Counted from the first letter of the stretch, positions 1 to 7,109 are shown. The stretch: DNA of 10,772 nucleotides from CAYVAP01 sp964521065 (GCA_964521065.1 CAZFPQ010000244.1:1-10772); one strand, 5' to 3'. Notes: generated by a model not told the origin, from the sequence alone. Made by a program: numbers and translations.

Positions 1-1
1 T

Positions 2-87
2 GCCCGAGTGGTGGAATTGGTAGACACGAAGGACTTAAAATCCTTTGGGCAGAAATGTCCGTGCCGGTTCGAGTCCGGCCTCGGGTA
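2..87 (+). tRNA. tRNA-Leu, anticodon UAA
   Basis: The cloverleaf can be drawn by hand. The acceptor stem pairs 2-8 (GCCCGAG) with 80-86 (CTCGGGT), with one G-U pair, and A87 is the discriminator base. The D arm contains the AATTGGTAGAC block. The anticodon stem AAGGA/TCCTT encloses the loop CTTAAAA, with TAA at 36-38. A long variable arm (GGGC/GTCC around 47-60), typical of class II leucine tRNAs, and a GTTCGAGTC T-loop follow. The 3' CCA is not encoded, so it must be added after transcription. The tRNA promoter lies outside the window. The 3' end faces the AT-rich cassette, the usual geometry for elements that insert at tRNA genes, although no duplicated 3' end was found downstream. Confidence 0.97.
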
Positions 88-109
88 CATACTTGGCTTA
101 ATAATAGGT

Positions 110-139
110 AGTATGCCTAATTAGGTTAGGCTTTATACT
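110..139 (+). terminator. Hairpin downstream of tRNA-Leu, possible terminator
   Basis: AGTAT-GCCTAA (110-120) pairs with TTAGGC (126-131) and ATACT (135-139), with a five-base loop and a three-base TTT bulge. The sequence TCTTTAAAA follows. The stem is AT-rich and the U tract is poor, so this may be a weak terminator or tRNA trailer structure rather than an efficient stop. I found no TAnnTTTG promoter box in the rest of 88-225. Confidence 0.3.
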
Positions 140-225
140 TCTTTAAAAGCTTTCGCCATCTAATCGAAGTGGTGTCTTTTTACTTAATATCCAACTTCCA
201 CCTAGGCCAAAACCCATAGATATTC

Positions 226-1146
226 ATGGACCTCCACAAGGCAGAGAAGTGGTTAAGAGTTAGTGACTACTTACCTAGAAGGTATCCTTTGAGAAGAAAT
301 GATGCCAATTTAAGTGCACAGCCATATTTTATAGTCGGTTCAGGAAGAAATGGTAGCACCATGTTTTCCGCCATGCTAGACTCTCATCCCGATTTGTTAT
401 TACCGACGGAACAATGGCGTTTCCCCAACATCATACTTAAATACAAACTTTACAATTACCTCCCTTGGAAGGAATTGGTAAGTATTTTAATAGGGGAAAT
501 TGCTGCTACAAATGCAAGCCTAAATTGGAATGTTAATTTCAATGATACCCTAGCCCATTTACAATATCTTGAGCCAGGCAAACGCACCTTACAAGAAATA
601 ATCAATAGAATCTACCTAGCATATGGCAATGAGAACCACCGTAACTTTAAAAGGTGGGGAGAGAAATCTCCGAAGAATATGCCTTTCACTCCTTTAATAC
701 ACCAAGTCTTTCCAAAAGCTTCTTATATATTTTTAATTCGGGATGGCCGTGACGTGGCTAGATCGTGGCTAATCAAAAATGAGTCAAAGGACTTAAAGTG
801 GATTGCGGAAAGTTGGAACCAAAGCATTGAAATGTATCAGTGGCTCCAAAAAGTTTTGCCTCCAGATCAGCTACTGATGGTAAAATATGAGGACCTAGTG
901 GCAGAAACAGAAAAGTCATTAACTAAGGTCGGCGATTTCTTAGAGGTAGGCTACCATCCAAATATGACATCCTTCCAATCGTTTGCGGAGAGAATAGACG
1001 ATCGTTACATCAAACATTTTGAGAAGCTCAAAACTAAGGCTAACACCTCTTCGATTGGAAAATGGGAAGAGTATTTCAAGGACCGCGAAAGGGATAAGAT
1101 TCATTTGATTATCGGAAAAAACCTTAAAGCTTTTGGCTACGATTAA
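226..1146 (+). CDS. Sulfotransferase family protein
   Basis: This is a probable PAPS-dependent sulfotransferase of 306 residues, with no signal peptide, so it is likely cytoplasmic. Three family motifs are visible. The 5'-phosphosulfate loop is GSGRNGST at residues 38-45, followed by the TMFSAMLDSHP helix. A GEKSPKN segment sits at 145-151. The 3'-phosphate binding strand and helix is FLIRDGRDVARS at 169-180. A KYEDL motif at 220-224 is also usual for this family. The acceptor cannot be read from sequence; a lipid-linked sugar or surface polysaccharide is a reasonable inference because the next gene, 2 bases downstream, is a polysaccharide flippase. The start chosen is the first ATG of the frame and no ribosome binding site helps to decide it. 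Base composition is low in G+C (20 of 60 in 481-540) compared with genes further right, which suggests horizontal transfer. Confidence 0.88.
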   Translation: MDLHKAEKWLRVSDYLPRRYPLRRNDANLSAQPYFIVGSGRNGSTMFSAMLDSHPDLLLPTEQWRFPNIILKYKLYNYLPWKELVSILIGEIAATNASLNWNVNFNDTLAHLQYLEPGKRTLQEIINRIYLAYGNENHRNFKRWGEKSPKNMPFTPLIHQVFPKASYIFLIRDGRDVARSWLIKNESKDLKWIAESWNQSIEMYQWLQKVLPPDQLLMVKYEDLVAETEKSLTKVGDFLEVGYHPNMTSFQSFAERIDDRYIKHFEKLKTKANTSSIGKWEEYFKDRERDKIHLIIGKNLKAFGYD

Positions 1147-1148
1147 CC

Positions 1149-2639
1149 ATGGGCATTGTCCGGCGACAAGGATCGACCAATCTGGTTGTTACTTACTTTG
1201 GTGTGCTTCTAGGTGCATTTAACAACCTCTTTTTCTTTCAAGAATTTTTATCCAGAGCCGAGTATGGGCTTATAATTCTACTGCTGGCCTACATGGTTAT
1301 TGGTACTGAATTTTCCCAGATGGGAGCTAGCAAGATCATCATCCGTTTTTTCCCATTTTTTGATCAAAAACCGTCCAAGCGTGATTCTTTTTTATTTTTT
1401 ATCCTGATATACAGTCTATCGGGGTTCATTGGCTTCACTGTTCTAGCTTGGGGGTTTTCTAATGCTATTATTGAATTACATAAGGATGGAACTTCCCTTT
1501 TTGCCAACTATTTTTCACTGGTAGTTCCTTTGGTATTAGCCTATTCCTCCCATAAGGTGCTAAGCTCTCTTAGCCAAGCCTTATTAAAATCAGTTTTACC
1601 TAATGTAACTCAACAGATAATTCCTAGAGTTGTCCAAGGATTCTCTATTCTGGGTTACTATTTGTCCTGGTGGGACTTCTTTACCGCTATACATATTTTC
1701 GTTTGGGGATATTTTATTCCTCCTCTTGTATTATTAGTGTATCTGCTTAGGTCGGTGGGGTTAAAAGTTCATTATAATCCTACTTGGTTAAAAAGCCGGC
1801 TGGTTAGAATAATGCTTAGTTATGGCCTTTTAACGACCATTACAGAAGCATCCATTGTCCTTGTAAACAGAATAGATGTTGCAATGCTAGGGCAAATGGT
1901 TGGAGAGGAGCTAACAGGGACGTATGGACTTGCTTTCTTCCTTGCTTCGCTTGTATATATTCCAGCAAGATCTTTAAATGGAATTGCCGTTCCATTAGCC
2001 GCTAAACATATAAAAGCAAGAGATTTTAATGCCCTAGAACAATTGTATCAAAAAACTGCCATAAACAATCTCCTTATTGGGGGCTGGGTGTTCCTTGGGA
2101 TGTGGGCTTGTTTACCTTCATTTTTTAGTCTTTTCCAAAAGCATGTAGGAGGATATTGGCCAATCTTTTGGATTGGAGTTGGAATTCTAATCAATGCTGG
2201 TACTGGGGTGAGTAGAGCTATTCTTGTCAATTCTAAACTTTATCGGTTCGACCTTTTAGCAAACTTAATTTTATTAGCCTTAATTGTATCATCCAACCTA
2301 TTATTAATCCCAATACTAGGAATTACAGGAGCTGCTGTAGCTACTTCCGTTTCATTAGCTATTTATAACCTTACCAGTGTATTTGTTATTTACGGGAGAC
2401 ATCAAATCACGCCATTCACAATTAAAAACCTAGTGGGGCTCCTGATAATTTCGGTGATTCTAGCATCTATTCAGTTTTTTCCCGTCTTTCTATCTCCCCT
2501 ATGGCAGGCAATTTTTAATGCAGGTCTGGTTACATTAATATACCTTCCAGTCGTCTTTTCGCTAAGACTTTCTCCAGATTTGAATGAACTACTTTATTCC
2601 ACGGTTCATAGACTAAAACAAATATTCATGGGAAAATAA
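1149..2639 (+). CDS. Polysaccharide flippase, Wzx/MVF-type membrane protein
   Basis: This 496-residue protein is very hydrophobic, with about 12 to 14 predicted membrane helices spread from residue 12 to about residue 478. It has the character of oligosaccharide flippases of the MATE/MOP superfamily. The N-terminus (QGSTNLVVTYFGVLLGAFN, then an AEYGL segment and a GASKIIIRFFP segment) resembles the conserved first two helices of Bacteroidota polysaccharide biosynthesis proteins. A central helix with an NRIDVAMLG segment, near residue 241, matches the place where Wzx proteins carry charged residues inside the membrane. The likely role is to move an undecaprenyl-linked glycan across the inner membrane. 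It starts 2 bases after the sulfotransferase stop, so the two are probably co-transcribed. It is AT-rich (21 of 60 G+C in 2281-2340) and uses many TTA, ATA and AAT codons. The family is fairly sure; the substrate is unknown. Confidence 0.85.
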   Translation: MGIVRRQGSTNLVVTYFGVLLGAFNNLFFFQEFLSRAEYGLIILLLAYMVIGTEFSQMGASKIIIRFFPFFDQKPSKRDSFLFFILIYSLSGFIGFTVLAWGFSNAIIELHKDGTSLFANYFSLVVPLVLAYSSHKVLSSLSQALLKSVLPNVTQQIIPRVVQGFSILGYYLSWWDFFTAIHIFVWGYFIPPLVLLVYLLRSVGLKVHYNPTWLKSRLVRIMLSYGLLTTITEASIVLVNRIDVAMLGQMVGEELTGTYGLAFFLASLVYIPARSLNGIAVPLAAKHIKARDFNALEQLYQKTAINNLLIGGWVFLGMWACLPSFFSLFQKHVGGYWPIFWIGVGILINAGTGVSRAILVNSKLYRFDLLANLILLALIVSSNLLLIPILGITGAAVATSVSLAIYNLTSVFVIYGRHQITPFTIKNLVGLLIISVILASIQFFPVFLSPLWQAIFNAGLVTLIYLPVVFSLRLSPDLNELLYSTVHRLKQIFMGK

Positions 2640-2644
2640 GTGAG

Positions 2645-3289
2645 ATGAAGACGAACCGGTTGCTTCTTCTAGAAGCCTGCGTAGAAACCCTTGATCAAGC
2701 CATCGCCGCAGAAAAACTAGGGGCTCATCGACTTGAGCTATGCGCACGACTTGATCTAGATGGGCTTAGTCCCCACCCTGATCTGGTAGAAAGCGTTTTG
2801 GCCCGAGTCAGCGTGCCTGTAAGAATCATGATTCGCCCTGAAGCGGGGGATTTTGCTTTGAAGCAAACACCCTGGTCTAGCTTGGTAAAGGAAGTAAAGC
2901 GCGCAAAAAACCTCGGGGTGGACGGAATTGTTCTAGGTTACTTGGACTCATCCAAATGGCCAGCAGTTGAGGCCATCGGAGAGCTTGCGGCCCTGGCCTC
3001 TCCCCTAAAAGTGACTTTTCATCGGGCCATTGAACAAAGTCCTGACCTAATAGAAGCCGCTCAAAGACTCCTAGAAGCTACCCCTATTCACAGTATCTTA
3101 ACTAGCGGAGGAGGAGTGAGCCCCCTGGACAACCTGGAAAAATTGCTCAGACTTAAAAAAATGATGAAGGACCGCGAGTTATTGCCCTGCGGGAAAATCA
3201 CTGCTAAGAATTTACATCATGTTCATGAGCAAGTAGGCGCCTCAGCCTATCATGGACGTAAAATTGTTGGCGACCTACCCGGACAATGA
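2645..3289 (+). CDS. cutC: CutC family protein (copper homeostasis protein CutC)
   Basis: This is a TIM-barrel protein of 214 residues, about 30 shorter than E. coli CutC. Conserved segments appear in order: LLLEACVET at the N-terminus, GAHRLELCARLDLDGLSPH, VRIMIRPEAGDF, DGIVLGYLD, VTFHRAIE, ILTSGGG, and a C-terminal ITAKNL plus GASAYHGR block. The function is uncertain. The family was named for copper tolerance in E. coli, but that phenotype was later attributed to the MicL small RNA encoded at the same locus, so the biochemical role is open. The gene begins 5 bases after the flippase stop, yet its composition is much richer in G+C (35 of 60 in 2761-2820). No promoter was found between them, so it may be read from the cassette or from a promoter inside the flippase gene. 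Confidence 0.9.
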   Translation: MKTNRLLLLEACVETLDQAIAAEKLGAHRLELCARLDLDGLSPHPDLVESVLARVSVPVRIMIRPEAGDFALKQTPWSSLVKEVKRAKNLGVDGIVLGYLDSSKWPAVEAIGELAALASPLKVTFHRAIEQSPDLIEAAQRLLEATPIHSILTSGGGVSPLDNLEKLLRLKKMMKDRELLPCGKITAKNLHHVHEQVGASAYHGRKIVGDLPGQ

Positions 3290-3419
3290 AGGCTTCTTGA
3301 GTAAGGAGTCAAGAGAAAAACGGGAATTGGGGTAAGGAGGTACAAGGAATGGCGATAGACTTATTGGCTCTTTTGGACATGCTCCTTGCGCCATACCCTG
3401 CTTTCTTTTGCCCAAGTGA

Positions 3420-4499
3420 TTATTTAGGTGCTTGCCAAAGTAGGTAGATAGCAAGGGGAAAAAATATGAAGTTGGGCAGCCATACCCCAACCCATATGGG
3501 TAAGCTTTCTCCCACCAAAGATTGTCCTGCGATCAAGAAAGCGATATAGACAAAACACAAAACCAAGCCTATCCCAATCTGCTGAGCGATCCCCCCTCGA
3601 CGCTTTCTGGCTGCCATGGCAAAGCCAATTAAAGTCAAAATGATGATGGCCACAGGATCTGAAAAACGTCGCTGACGCTCGATGTAGAGCTCTCTGAGAA
3701 TGTCTGAGCCACGCATTTCCTCTAGCTTGATGTATTCAATCAAGTCTGGCAAAGCCATGGAGGCAGCCCATTCCTCTTTGACATAGATGTCGTCTGGGGT
3801 AAGGACAAAGCTTGTATCTATATTTTTCCGAAAAGTCAGGGTTTCTTCCAAGCCATTAAAGTGTCGGATCTCTACCCTATCCTTGAGCAGCCAAGACTGA
3901 GTACTGTCTATCCAATCGATGCGTCGTGCCCGGATTTTGGTCTTAATCAAATCCCCCTCAAAACGCTCCAGGGCGAAGTTATGCCCCTCCTTCTTGCGAT
4001 GGTTGAAGTAACTCATGTAGACGTAGCTGTCCTCGGCCACTTTTTTGTGAACGTTTTTGTTACTTGAAATGTGCCTTCGATTGAGGTATTTATACTCAAA
4101 CTCTAGGCGCTCAGCGGTAGAGCCCGGTACCAGGAAGGATTTGAAGTAAAAGGAAACACCGGCCATCACTATGGCCACGATCAAGTAGGGAGCCAAGACC
4201 CGGTAGAAACTTACCCCAGCACTGAGGATGGGAATGATCTCTGTTCGCCCAGCCATGCGCGAGGTAAAGAATATAACCGACAAAAATACACAGATGGGCG
4301 CCAACAAATTTCCCCAGGAAAATAAGAAGTTGGGGTAGTAATCAAACGCAATTTCAGCTGGAGGAGCCTCTTTGTCCATTAAGGCATCGAACTTTTCCAC
4401 CAGATCTACCACCAAACAAATGATCAAAACCGCCCCCAAAATGAAAAGGAAGGTGTTGATAAACTGTCGGACGAAATAGCGATCAATAATTTTCATCAT
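3420..4499 (-). CDS. LptF/LptG family permease (YjgP/YjgQ)
   Basis: This 359-residue inner-membrane protein has the LptF/LptG layout: three N-terminal helices (about residues 12-33, 56-80 and 98-121), a periplasmic beta-rich domain (about 125-275), and three C-terminal helices (about 281-297, 304-325 and 334-355). The opening DRYFVRQFINTFLFIL, the GRTEIIPILSAGVSFYR stretch after helix 2 and the RFSDPVAIIILTLIGFAMA stretch at helix 4 are family signatures. In the Lpt system two such permeases work with the LptB ATPase to extract lipopolysaccharide from the inner membrane. I cannot say whether this is the F or the G member; Bacteroidota often encode the two at separate loci. The start could be either of two adjacent ATG codons (4499 or 4496). 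The gene is divergent from bamD with 95 bases between them, and converges on cutC with no clear terminator between. Confidence 0.92.
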   Translation of the reverse strand: MMKIIDRYFVRQFINTFLFILGAVLIICLVVDLVEKFDALMDKEAPPAEIAFDYYPNFLFSWGNLLAPICVFLSVIFFTSRMAGRTEIIPILSAGVSFYRVLAPYLIVAIVMAGVSFYFKSFLVPGSTAERLEFEYKYLNRRHISSNKNVHKKVAEDSYVYMSYFNHRKKEGHNFALERFEGDLIKTKIRARRIDWIDSTQSWLLKDRVEIRHFNGLEETLTFRKNIDTSFVLTPDDIYVKEEWAASMALPDLIEYIKLEEMRGSDILRELYIERQRRFSDPVAIIILTLIGFAMAARKRRGGIAQQIGIGLVLCFVYIAFLIAGQSLVGESLPIWVGVWLPNFIFFPLAIYLLWQAPK

Positions 4500-4540
4500 G
4501 CAACCTAAAGTAGCGGGGAGCCGTCATGGGGTTGTATTGG

Positions 4541-4548
4541 CAAATTTA
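4541..4548 (-). promoter_or_regulatory. -7 box for the LptF/G permease
   Basis: On the minus strand this reads TAAATTTG, a full match to the Bacteroidota -7 consensus TAnnTTTG. It ends about 41 bases before the permease start. No TTG is found at the expected -33 distance, so the promoter is only half supported. Confidence 0.4.
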
Positions 4549-4557
4549 ATCAATGGA

Positions 4558-4588
4558 TTGCTCTCTCGGAGGGGAATTCTTATTTTTG
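4558..4588 (+). promoter_or_regulatory. Promoter for bamD, Bacteroidota type
   Basis: TTG (4558-4560), a 20-base spacer, then TATTTTTG (4581-4588), which fits the Bacteroidota -33/-7 pattern (TTG, 17-23 bases, TAnnTTTG). The -7 box ends six bases before the ATG at 4595, so transcription should begin at or next to the start codon. This also argues against the longer frame opening at 4553, whose first codons would lie upstream of the transcript. Confidence 0.6.
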
Positions 4589-4594
4589 CGGCGC

Positions 4595-5452
4595 ATGAAA
4601 AATCAGATCATTCTTTTGTTCACCTTCTCCATGACCCTTCTTATCGGAATGGGTTGTGCCAAAGAGCTAACCAAATACAACCAATGGTCACGCAAAGGGA
4701 CCTTGGCTGAGAAGGATTCTGCCGCCTTCTTTTTCTTCGAACGTGGAGACTACGAGAAAGCATCTTTTCTATTTGAAGAACTACAAGGTGCCTATCGAGG
4801 AGATACCCGAGCAAGAACCATCCTGTATCACTACGCCTATGCCAAGTACCACACGGGATTGTACGTAGTGGCGGCATATTACTTTGAGAACTACACCCAG
4901 TTGTATCCTAACGATGAAAAAGCAGCTGAGTGCTTATTCATGGTTGCCTATTGCTACTTCCTAGAATCTGCCCCTCATTACCTAGATCAAGAATTCACCC
5001 TTAAAGGAATTCAGCAACTCCAACTTTTCATTAATACCTACCCTAGAAATGAAAAGGTATCAGAAGCCAACGACTTAATGCGAGAGCTGAGAGAACGACT
5101 GGCTCGAAAAGCTTTTGAAAACGCCAAACAATACTACAACCTTGGAGATTACAACTACACCAATTACCGGGCAGCGGTAACCGCCTTGGAAGTAATGATC
5201 CAGGAGTATCCAGACTCCCGCTATCGGGAAGAGGCCCAGTTTTTGCGTTTCAAGTCTGCGGCTGCTTTGGCAGAAGTCAGTATTGGTAGACGCAAAAAGA
5301 ACCGATACCTAGATGCGCTAGATATCTACCAGGAGTTTGTGGACCGCTATCCGGCTAGTGTATATTTGAAGGAAGCTGAAGATATTTTTGTAAAAGCGAA
5401 GAAAAACTTAGGGAAAATTTTGGCAGAAGAGGAAGAAGAAAGTGGCAGCTAA
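4595..5452 (+). CDS. bamD: Outer membrane protein assembly factor BamD
   Basis: This is a lipoprotein of 285 residues that belongs to the BAM complex and helps BamA insert beta-barrel proteins into the outer membrane. The N-terminus is a lipoprotein signal: MKNQ, a hydrophobic run, then IGMGC with Cys21 as the lipidation site. The lipobox is loose (G at -3). The rest is a series of TPR-like helical pairs rich in aromatic residues: SAAFFFFERGDYEKASFLFE, a run ending YYFENYTQLYP, MVAYCYFLESAPHYLDQEF, QQLQLFINTYP, and YLDALDIYQEFVDRYP near the C-terminus, each resembling Bacteroidota BamD. ATG 4595 is preferred to the in-frame ATG at 4553 because it places the signal peptide at the very N-terminus and fits the promoter. 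rpoZ follows 72 bases downstream, a common arrangement in this phylum. The C-terminus is a run of acidic residues. Confidence 0.93.
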   Translation: MKNQIILLFTFSMTLLIGMGCAKELTKYNQWSRKGTLAEKDSAAFFFFERGDYEKASFLFEELQGAYRGDTRARTILYHYAYAKYHTGLYVVAAYYFENYTQLYPNDEKAAECLFMVAYCYFLESAPHYLDQEFTLKGIQQLQLFINTYPRNEKVSEANDLMRELRERLARKAFENAKQYYNLGDYNYTNYRAAVTALEVMIQEYPDSRYREEAQFLRFKSAAALAEVSIGRRKKNRYLDALDIYQEFVDRYPASVYLKEAEDIFVKAKKNLGKILAEEEEESGS

Positions 5453-5458
5453 AATCGT

Positions 5459-5489
5459 TTGCATTTTGACTCACTTTCAACGTTATTTG
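5459..5489 (+). promoter_or_regulatory. Possible internal promoter for rpoZ
   Basis: TTG (5459-5461), a 20-base spacer and GTTATTTG (5482-5489). Only the TTTG half of the -7 consensus matches, but the spacing equals that of the bamD promoter. It would give rpoZ a short leader of about 30 bases, in addition to read-through from bamD, since no terminator separates the two. Confidence 0.3.
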
Positions 5490-5524
5490 CCTAATTAATC
5501 CGACCAATCCATAGACATCATCAT

Positions 5525-5887
5525 ATGATCAACCGAGATCGCGATTTCTTGCCTGTAGATACCCACCAACTAGGTGACATGTCTGGCAATCTTTACAAAA
5601 GCCTTACCATCATCGGTAAGCGTGCCAACCAGCTTACCCGAGAGTTGAAAGATGAGCTTACCCAAAAGCTAGCTGAGTTTGCCCCTGCTTATGACAACCT
5701 GGAAGAAGTGATGGAAAACAAGGAGCAGATTGAAATCAGCCGTTTTTATGAGAAGAAGCCTAAACCTACGCAAGTGGCTTTGGAAGAATTCATGGACGAG
5801 CAGGTCTACTTTAAAGATCCTCACGAAGCTTTAGATCAAGAAATGAATGAGTTCCGCGCTGCGGAAAAGGAAGCAAGTGGGAAATAG
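5525..5887 (+). CDS. rpoZ: DNA-directed RNA polymerase subunit omega
   Basis: This 120-residue protein matches the Bacteroidota form of omega, an Rpb6-like small subunit that helps assemble and stabilise RNA polymerase around the beta-prime subunit. The core GNLYKSLTIIGKRANQL lies at residues 21-37, followed by ELKDEL and the phylum-typical block around EQIEISRFYEKKPKPT (68-82). An acidic, charged tail closes the protein. Proteobacterial omega is shorter and lacks the IEISRFYEK block. The gene lies directly behind bamD, as often seen in Bacteroidota, but coaBC, which commonly follows in that neighbourhood, is absent: a strong terminator closes the unit instead. The ATG at 5525 is the first in frame and leaves the usual N-terminal length. 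Confidence 0.93.
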   Translation: MINRDRDFLPVDTHQLGDMSGNLYKSLTIIGKRANQLTRELKDELTQKLAEFAPAYDNLEEVMENKEQIEISRFYEKKPKPTQVALEEFMDEQVYFKDPHEALDQEMNEFRAAEKEASGK

Positions 5888-5915
5888 GCTTTCGCCATAA
5901 GAAAAATTTGATATC

Positions 5916-5946
5916 AGGTGGATAGCAAGGCTGTCCACCTTTTTTT
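5916..5946 (+). terminator. Rho-independent terminator after rpoZ
   Basis: AGGTGGATAGC (5916-5926), loop AAG, then GCTGTCCACCT (5930-5940): an 11-pair stem with one G-U wobble, followed by a T run to 5946. It lies 28 bases past the rpoZ stop. It also shows that the GTG at 5918, which opens a longer frame for the next gene, is part of the hairpin and not a real start. Confidence 0.92.
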
Positions 5947-6010
5947 ATCCGAATCCTCGGATGCCACATCCCCGCCTCCACCTCCCAATTTCATCCTCAA
6001 GTTATTTGAT

Positions 6011-7006
6011 ATGGCCAGCATGCAAGCCATTGGCGTTTCTGAATATGGAAGCCCTGAAGTACTCACTTTAGGCTCCTACCCCATTCCAGAGCCTGGACCG
6101 GGTCAGATATTGATCAAAGTATGGGCATCGGCTTGCAACCGGGCCGATACCCTACAGCGCCAAGGCAAATATCCCGTTCCTCCGGGCGTTACCCCAATTC
6201 TGGGTCTAGAGATGGCGGGTGAAGTCATTGGCATGGGTCCTGGCAGCGACAAATGGAAGCTTGGAGATCGAGTTTGTGGCTTGTTGAGCGGAGGTGGCCA
6301 TGCCCAATATATCACCATCCATGAAGACTTAGCTTTACCCATCCCAGAGTCAATGTCTTATGAAGAGGCAGCAGCCATTCCAGAAGTCTTTCTTACGGCC
6401 TTCCAAGCCTTGTTTTGGTTAGGAGAATTGCAGTCCGAGGAGGAGGTATTGATCCATGCTGGCGCCAGTGGTGTTGGTACCGCCGCCATCCAGTTAGCGA
6501 CCTTGCAAGGAGCAAAGGTTTACGTGACCGCTTCAGCGCCCAAACATGCTTTATGCTTAGAACTTGGGGCTTCTTTGGCCATTGACTATCGACAAAACGA
6601 TTTTGCCCGGGTATTGTCCTCTGATGCCTCCTCAAAGGGCATTGATCTCATCATTGATTTCGTTGCTGCGCCTTACTTTCAGTCCAATCTAGAACTTCTT
6701 ACCTTAGACGGGCGCCTGGTCATGTTGGCTCTTTTGGGAGGTGGCAAGCTGAGTCAGGCCAATCTCCTGCCCATCTTACGAAAACGCCTCCGCATCATGG
6801 GTTCTACCTTGAGGAACCGGTCGCTGGCTTACAAAACAAGCCTCTCTCAAGCCCTTTTCGAATTTGCCTGGCCCCATTTTTTAGCAGGCAGGCTAAAACC
6901 AGTAATTGATCAAACCTTAGCCTGGACAGACATTGCTCGAGCCCATAGGATCATGGAAGCCAACCAAAACGCAGGTAAGATTGTGTTGAGCATTTCCCAT
7001 AGATAA
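6011..7006 (+). CDS. NAD(P)H quinone oxidoreductase, PIG3-like (zinc-free MDR family)
   Basis: This is a medium-chain dehydrogenase/reductase of 331 residues, close to the length of human PIG3/TP53I3. It probably transfers hydride from NADPH to quinones or similar carbonyl substrates in the cytoplasm. Seen in order: an N-terminal GroES-like domain with NRADTLQRQGKYP (about residues 43-55), typical of the PIG3 subgroup; GLEMAGEV (about 65-72); GDRVCGLLSGGGHAQY; and the Rossmann nucleotide-binding motif HAGASGVGTAAIQLA (about 149-163). The catalytic and structural zinc ligands of alcohol dehydrogenases are missing. The start is set at ATG 6011, with ATG 6020 as an alternative, because the frame continues upstream into the rpoZ terminator through a proline-rich stretch without family similarity. 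A TTATTTG box lies just before 6011 but has no -33 partner. The physiological substrate is unknown. Confidence 0.9.
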   Translation: MASMQAIGVSEYGSPEVLTLGSYPIPEPGPGQILIKVWASACNRADTLQRQGKYPVPPGVTPILGLEMAGEVIGMGPGSDKWKLGDRVCGLLSGGGHAQYITIHEDLALPIPESMSYEEAAAIPEVFLTAFQALFWLGELQSEEEVLIHAGASGVGTAAIQLATLQGAKVYVTASAPKHALCLELGASLAIDYRQNDFARVLSSDASSKGIDLIIDFVAAPYFQSNLELLTLDGRLVMLALLGGGKLSQANLLPILRKRLRIMGSTLRNRSLAYKTSLSQALFEFAWPHFLAGRLKPVIDQTLAWTDIARAHRIMEANQNAGKIVLSISHR

Positions 7007-7029
7007 CCCCTGACTATCAAGACTTTGAC

Positions 7030-7064
7030 CCAGTAGTCAAGCTTTTCTACTGGAGGCCTTTTCT
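7030..7064 (+). terminator. Weak hairpin after the quinone oxidoreductase gene
   Basis: CCAGTAG (7030-7036) pairs with CTACTGG (7047-7053) around a ten-base loop, followed four bases later by a T-rich CCTTTTCTT. An alternative pairing, TGACTA with TAGTCA, overlaps it. Plausible as a terminator for the gene ending at 7006, but much weaker than the ones at 5916 and 8038. Confidence 0.35.
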
Positions 7065-7109
7065 TATCTTGGGTCTTTGTTTCTCGATTTGGCAAAACCT
7101 GCAACCTAG

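Noticed and set aside
2640..2665. Possible att remnant: GAACCGG near 2653 is the reverse complement of CCGGTTC in the tRNA T arm
   Set aside because: Seven bases in inverted orientation is well within chance; no direct copy of the tRNA 3' end was seen in the window.
3292..3314. Hairpin TCTTGA/TCAAGA after cutC as a terminator
   Set aside because: Six weak pairs and no T run on either strand; kept only as an observation.
3275..3490. Minus-strand frame of 71 codons over the permease 3' end
   Set aside because: Overlaps the permease in another frame on the same strand, with low-complexity content and no family likeness.
3861..4067. Plus-strand 68-codon frame inside the permease gene
   Set aside because: Antisense to conserved permease sequence, with no promoter or initiation signal.
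4553..4594. Longer BamD start at ATG 4553
   Set aside because: It would place 14 residues ahead of the lipoprotein signal and lies before the predicted transcription start.
5918..6010. Longer N-terminus for the quinone oxidoreductase, starting at GTG 5918
   Set aside because: The GTG lies in the left arm of the rpoZ terminator, and the added residues (including a proline run) do not resemble the family, which begins near residue MQAIGV.
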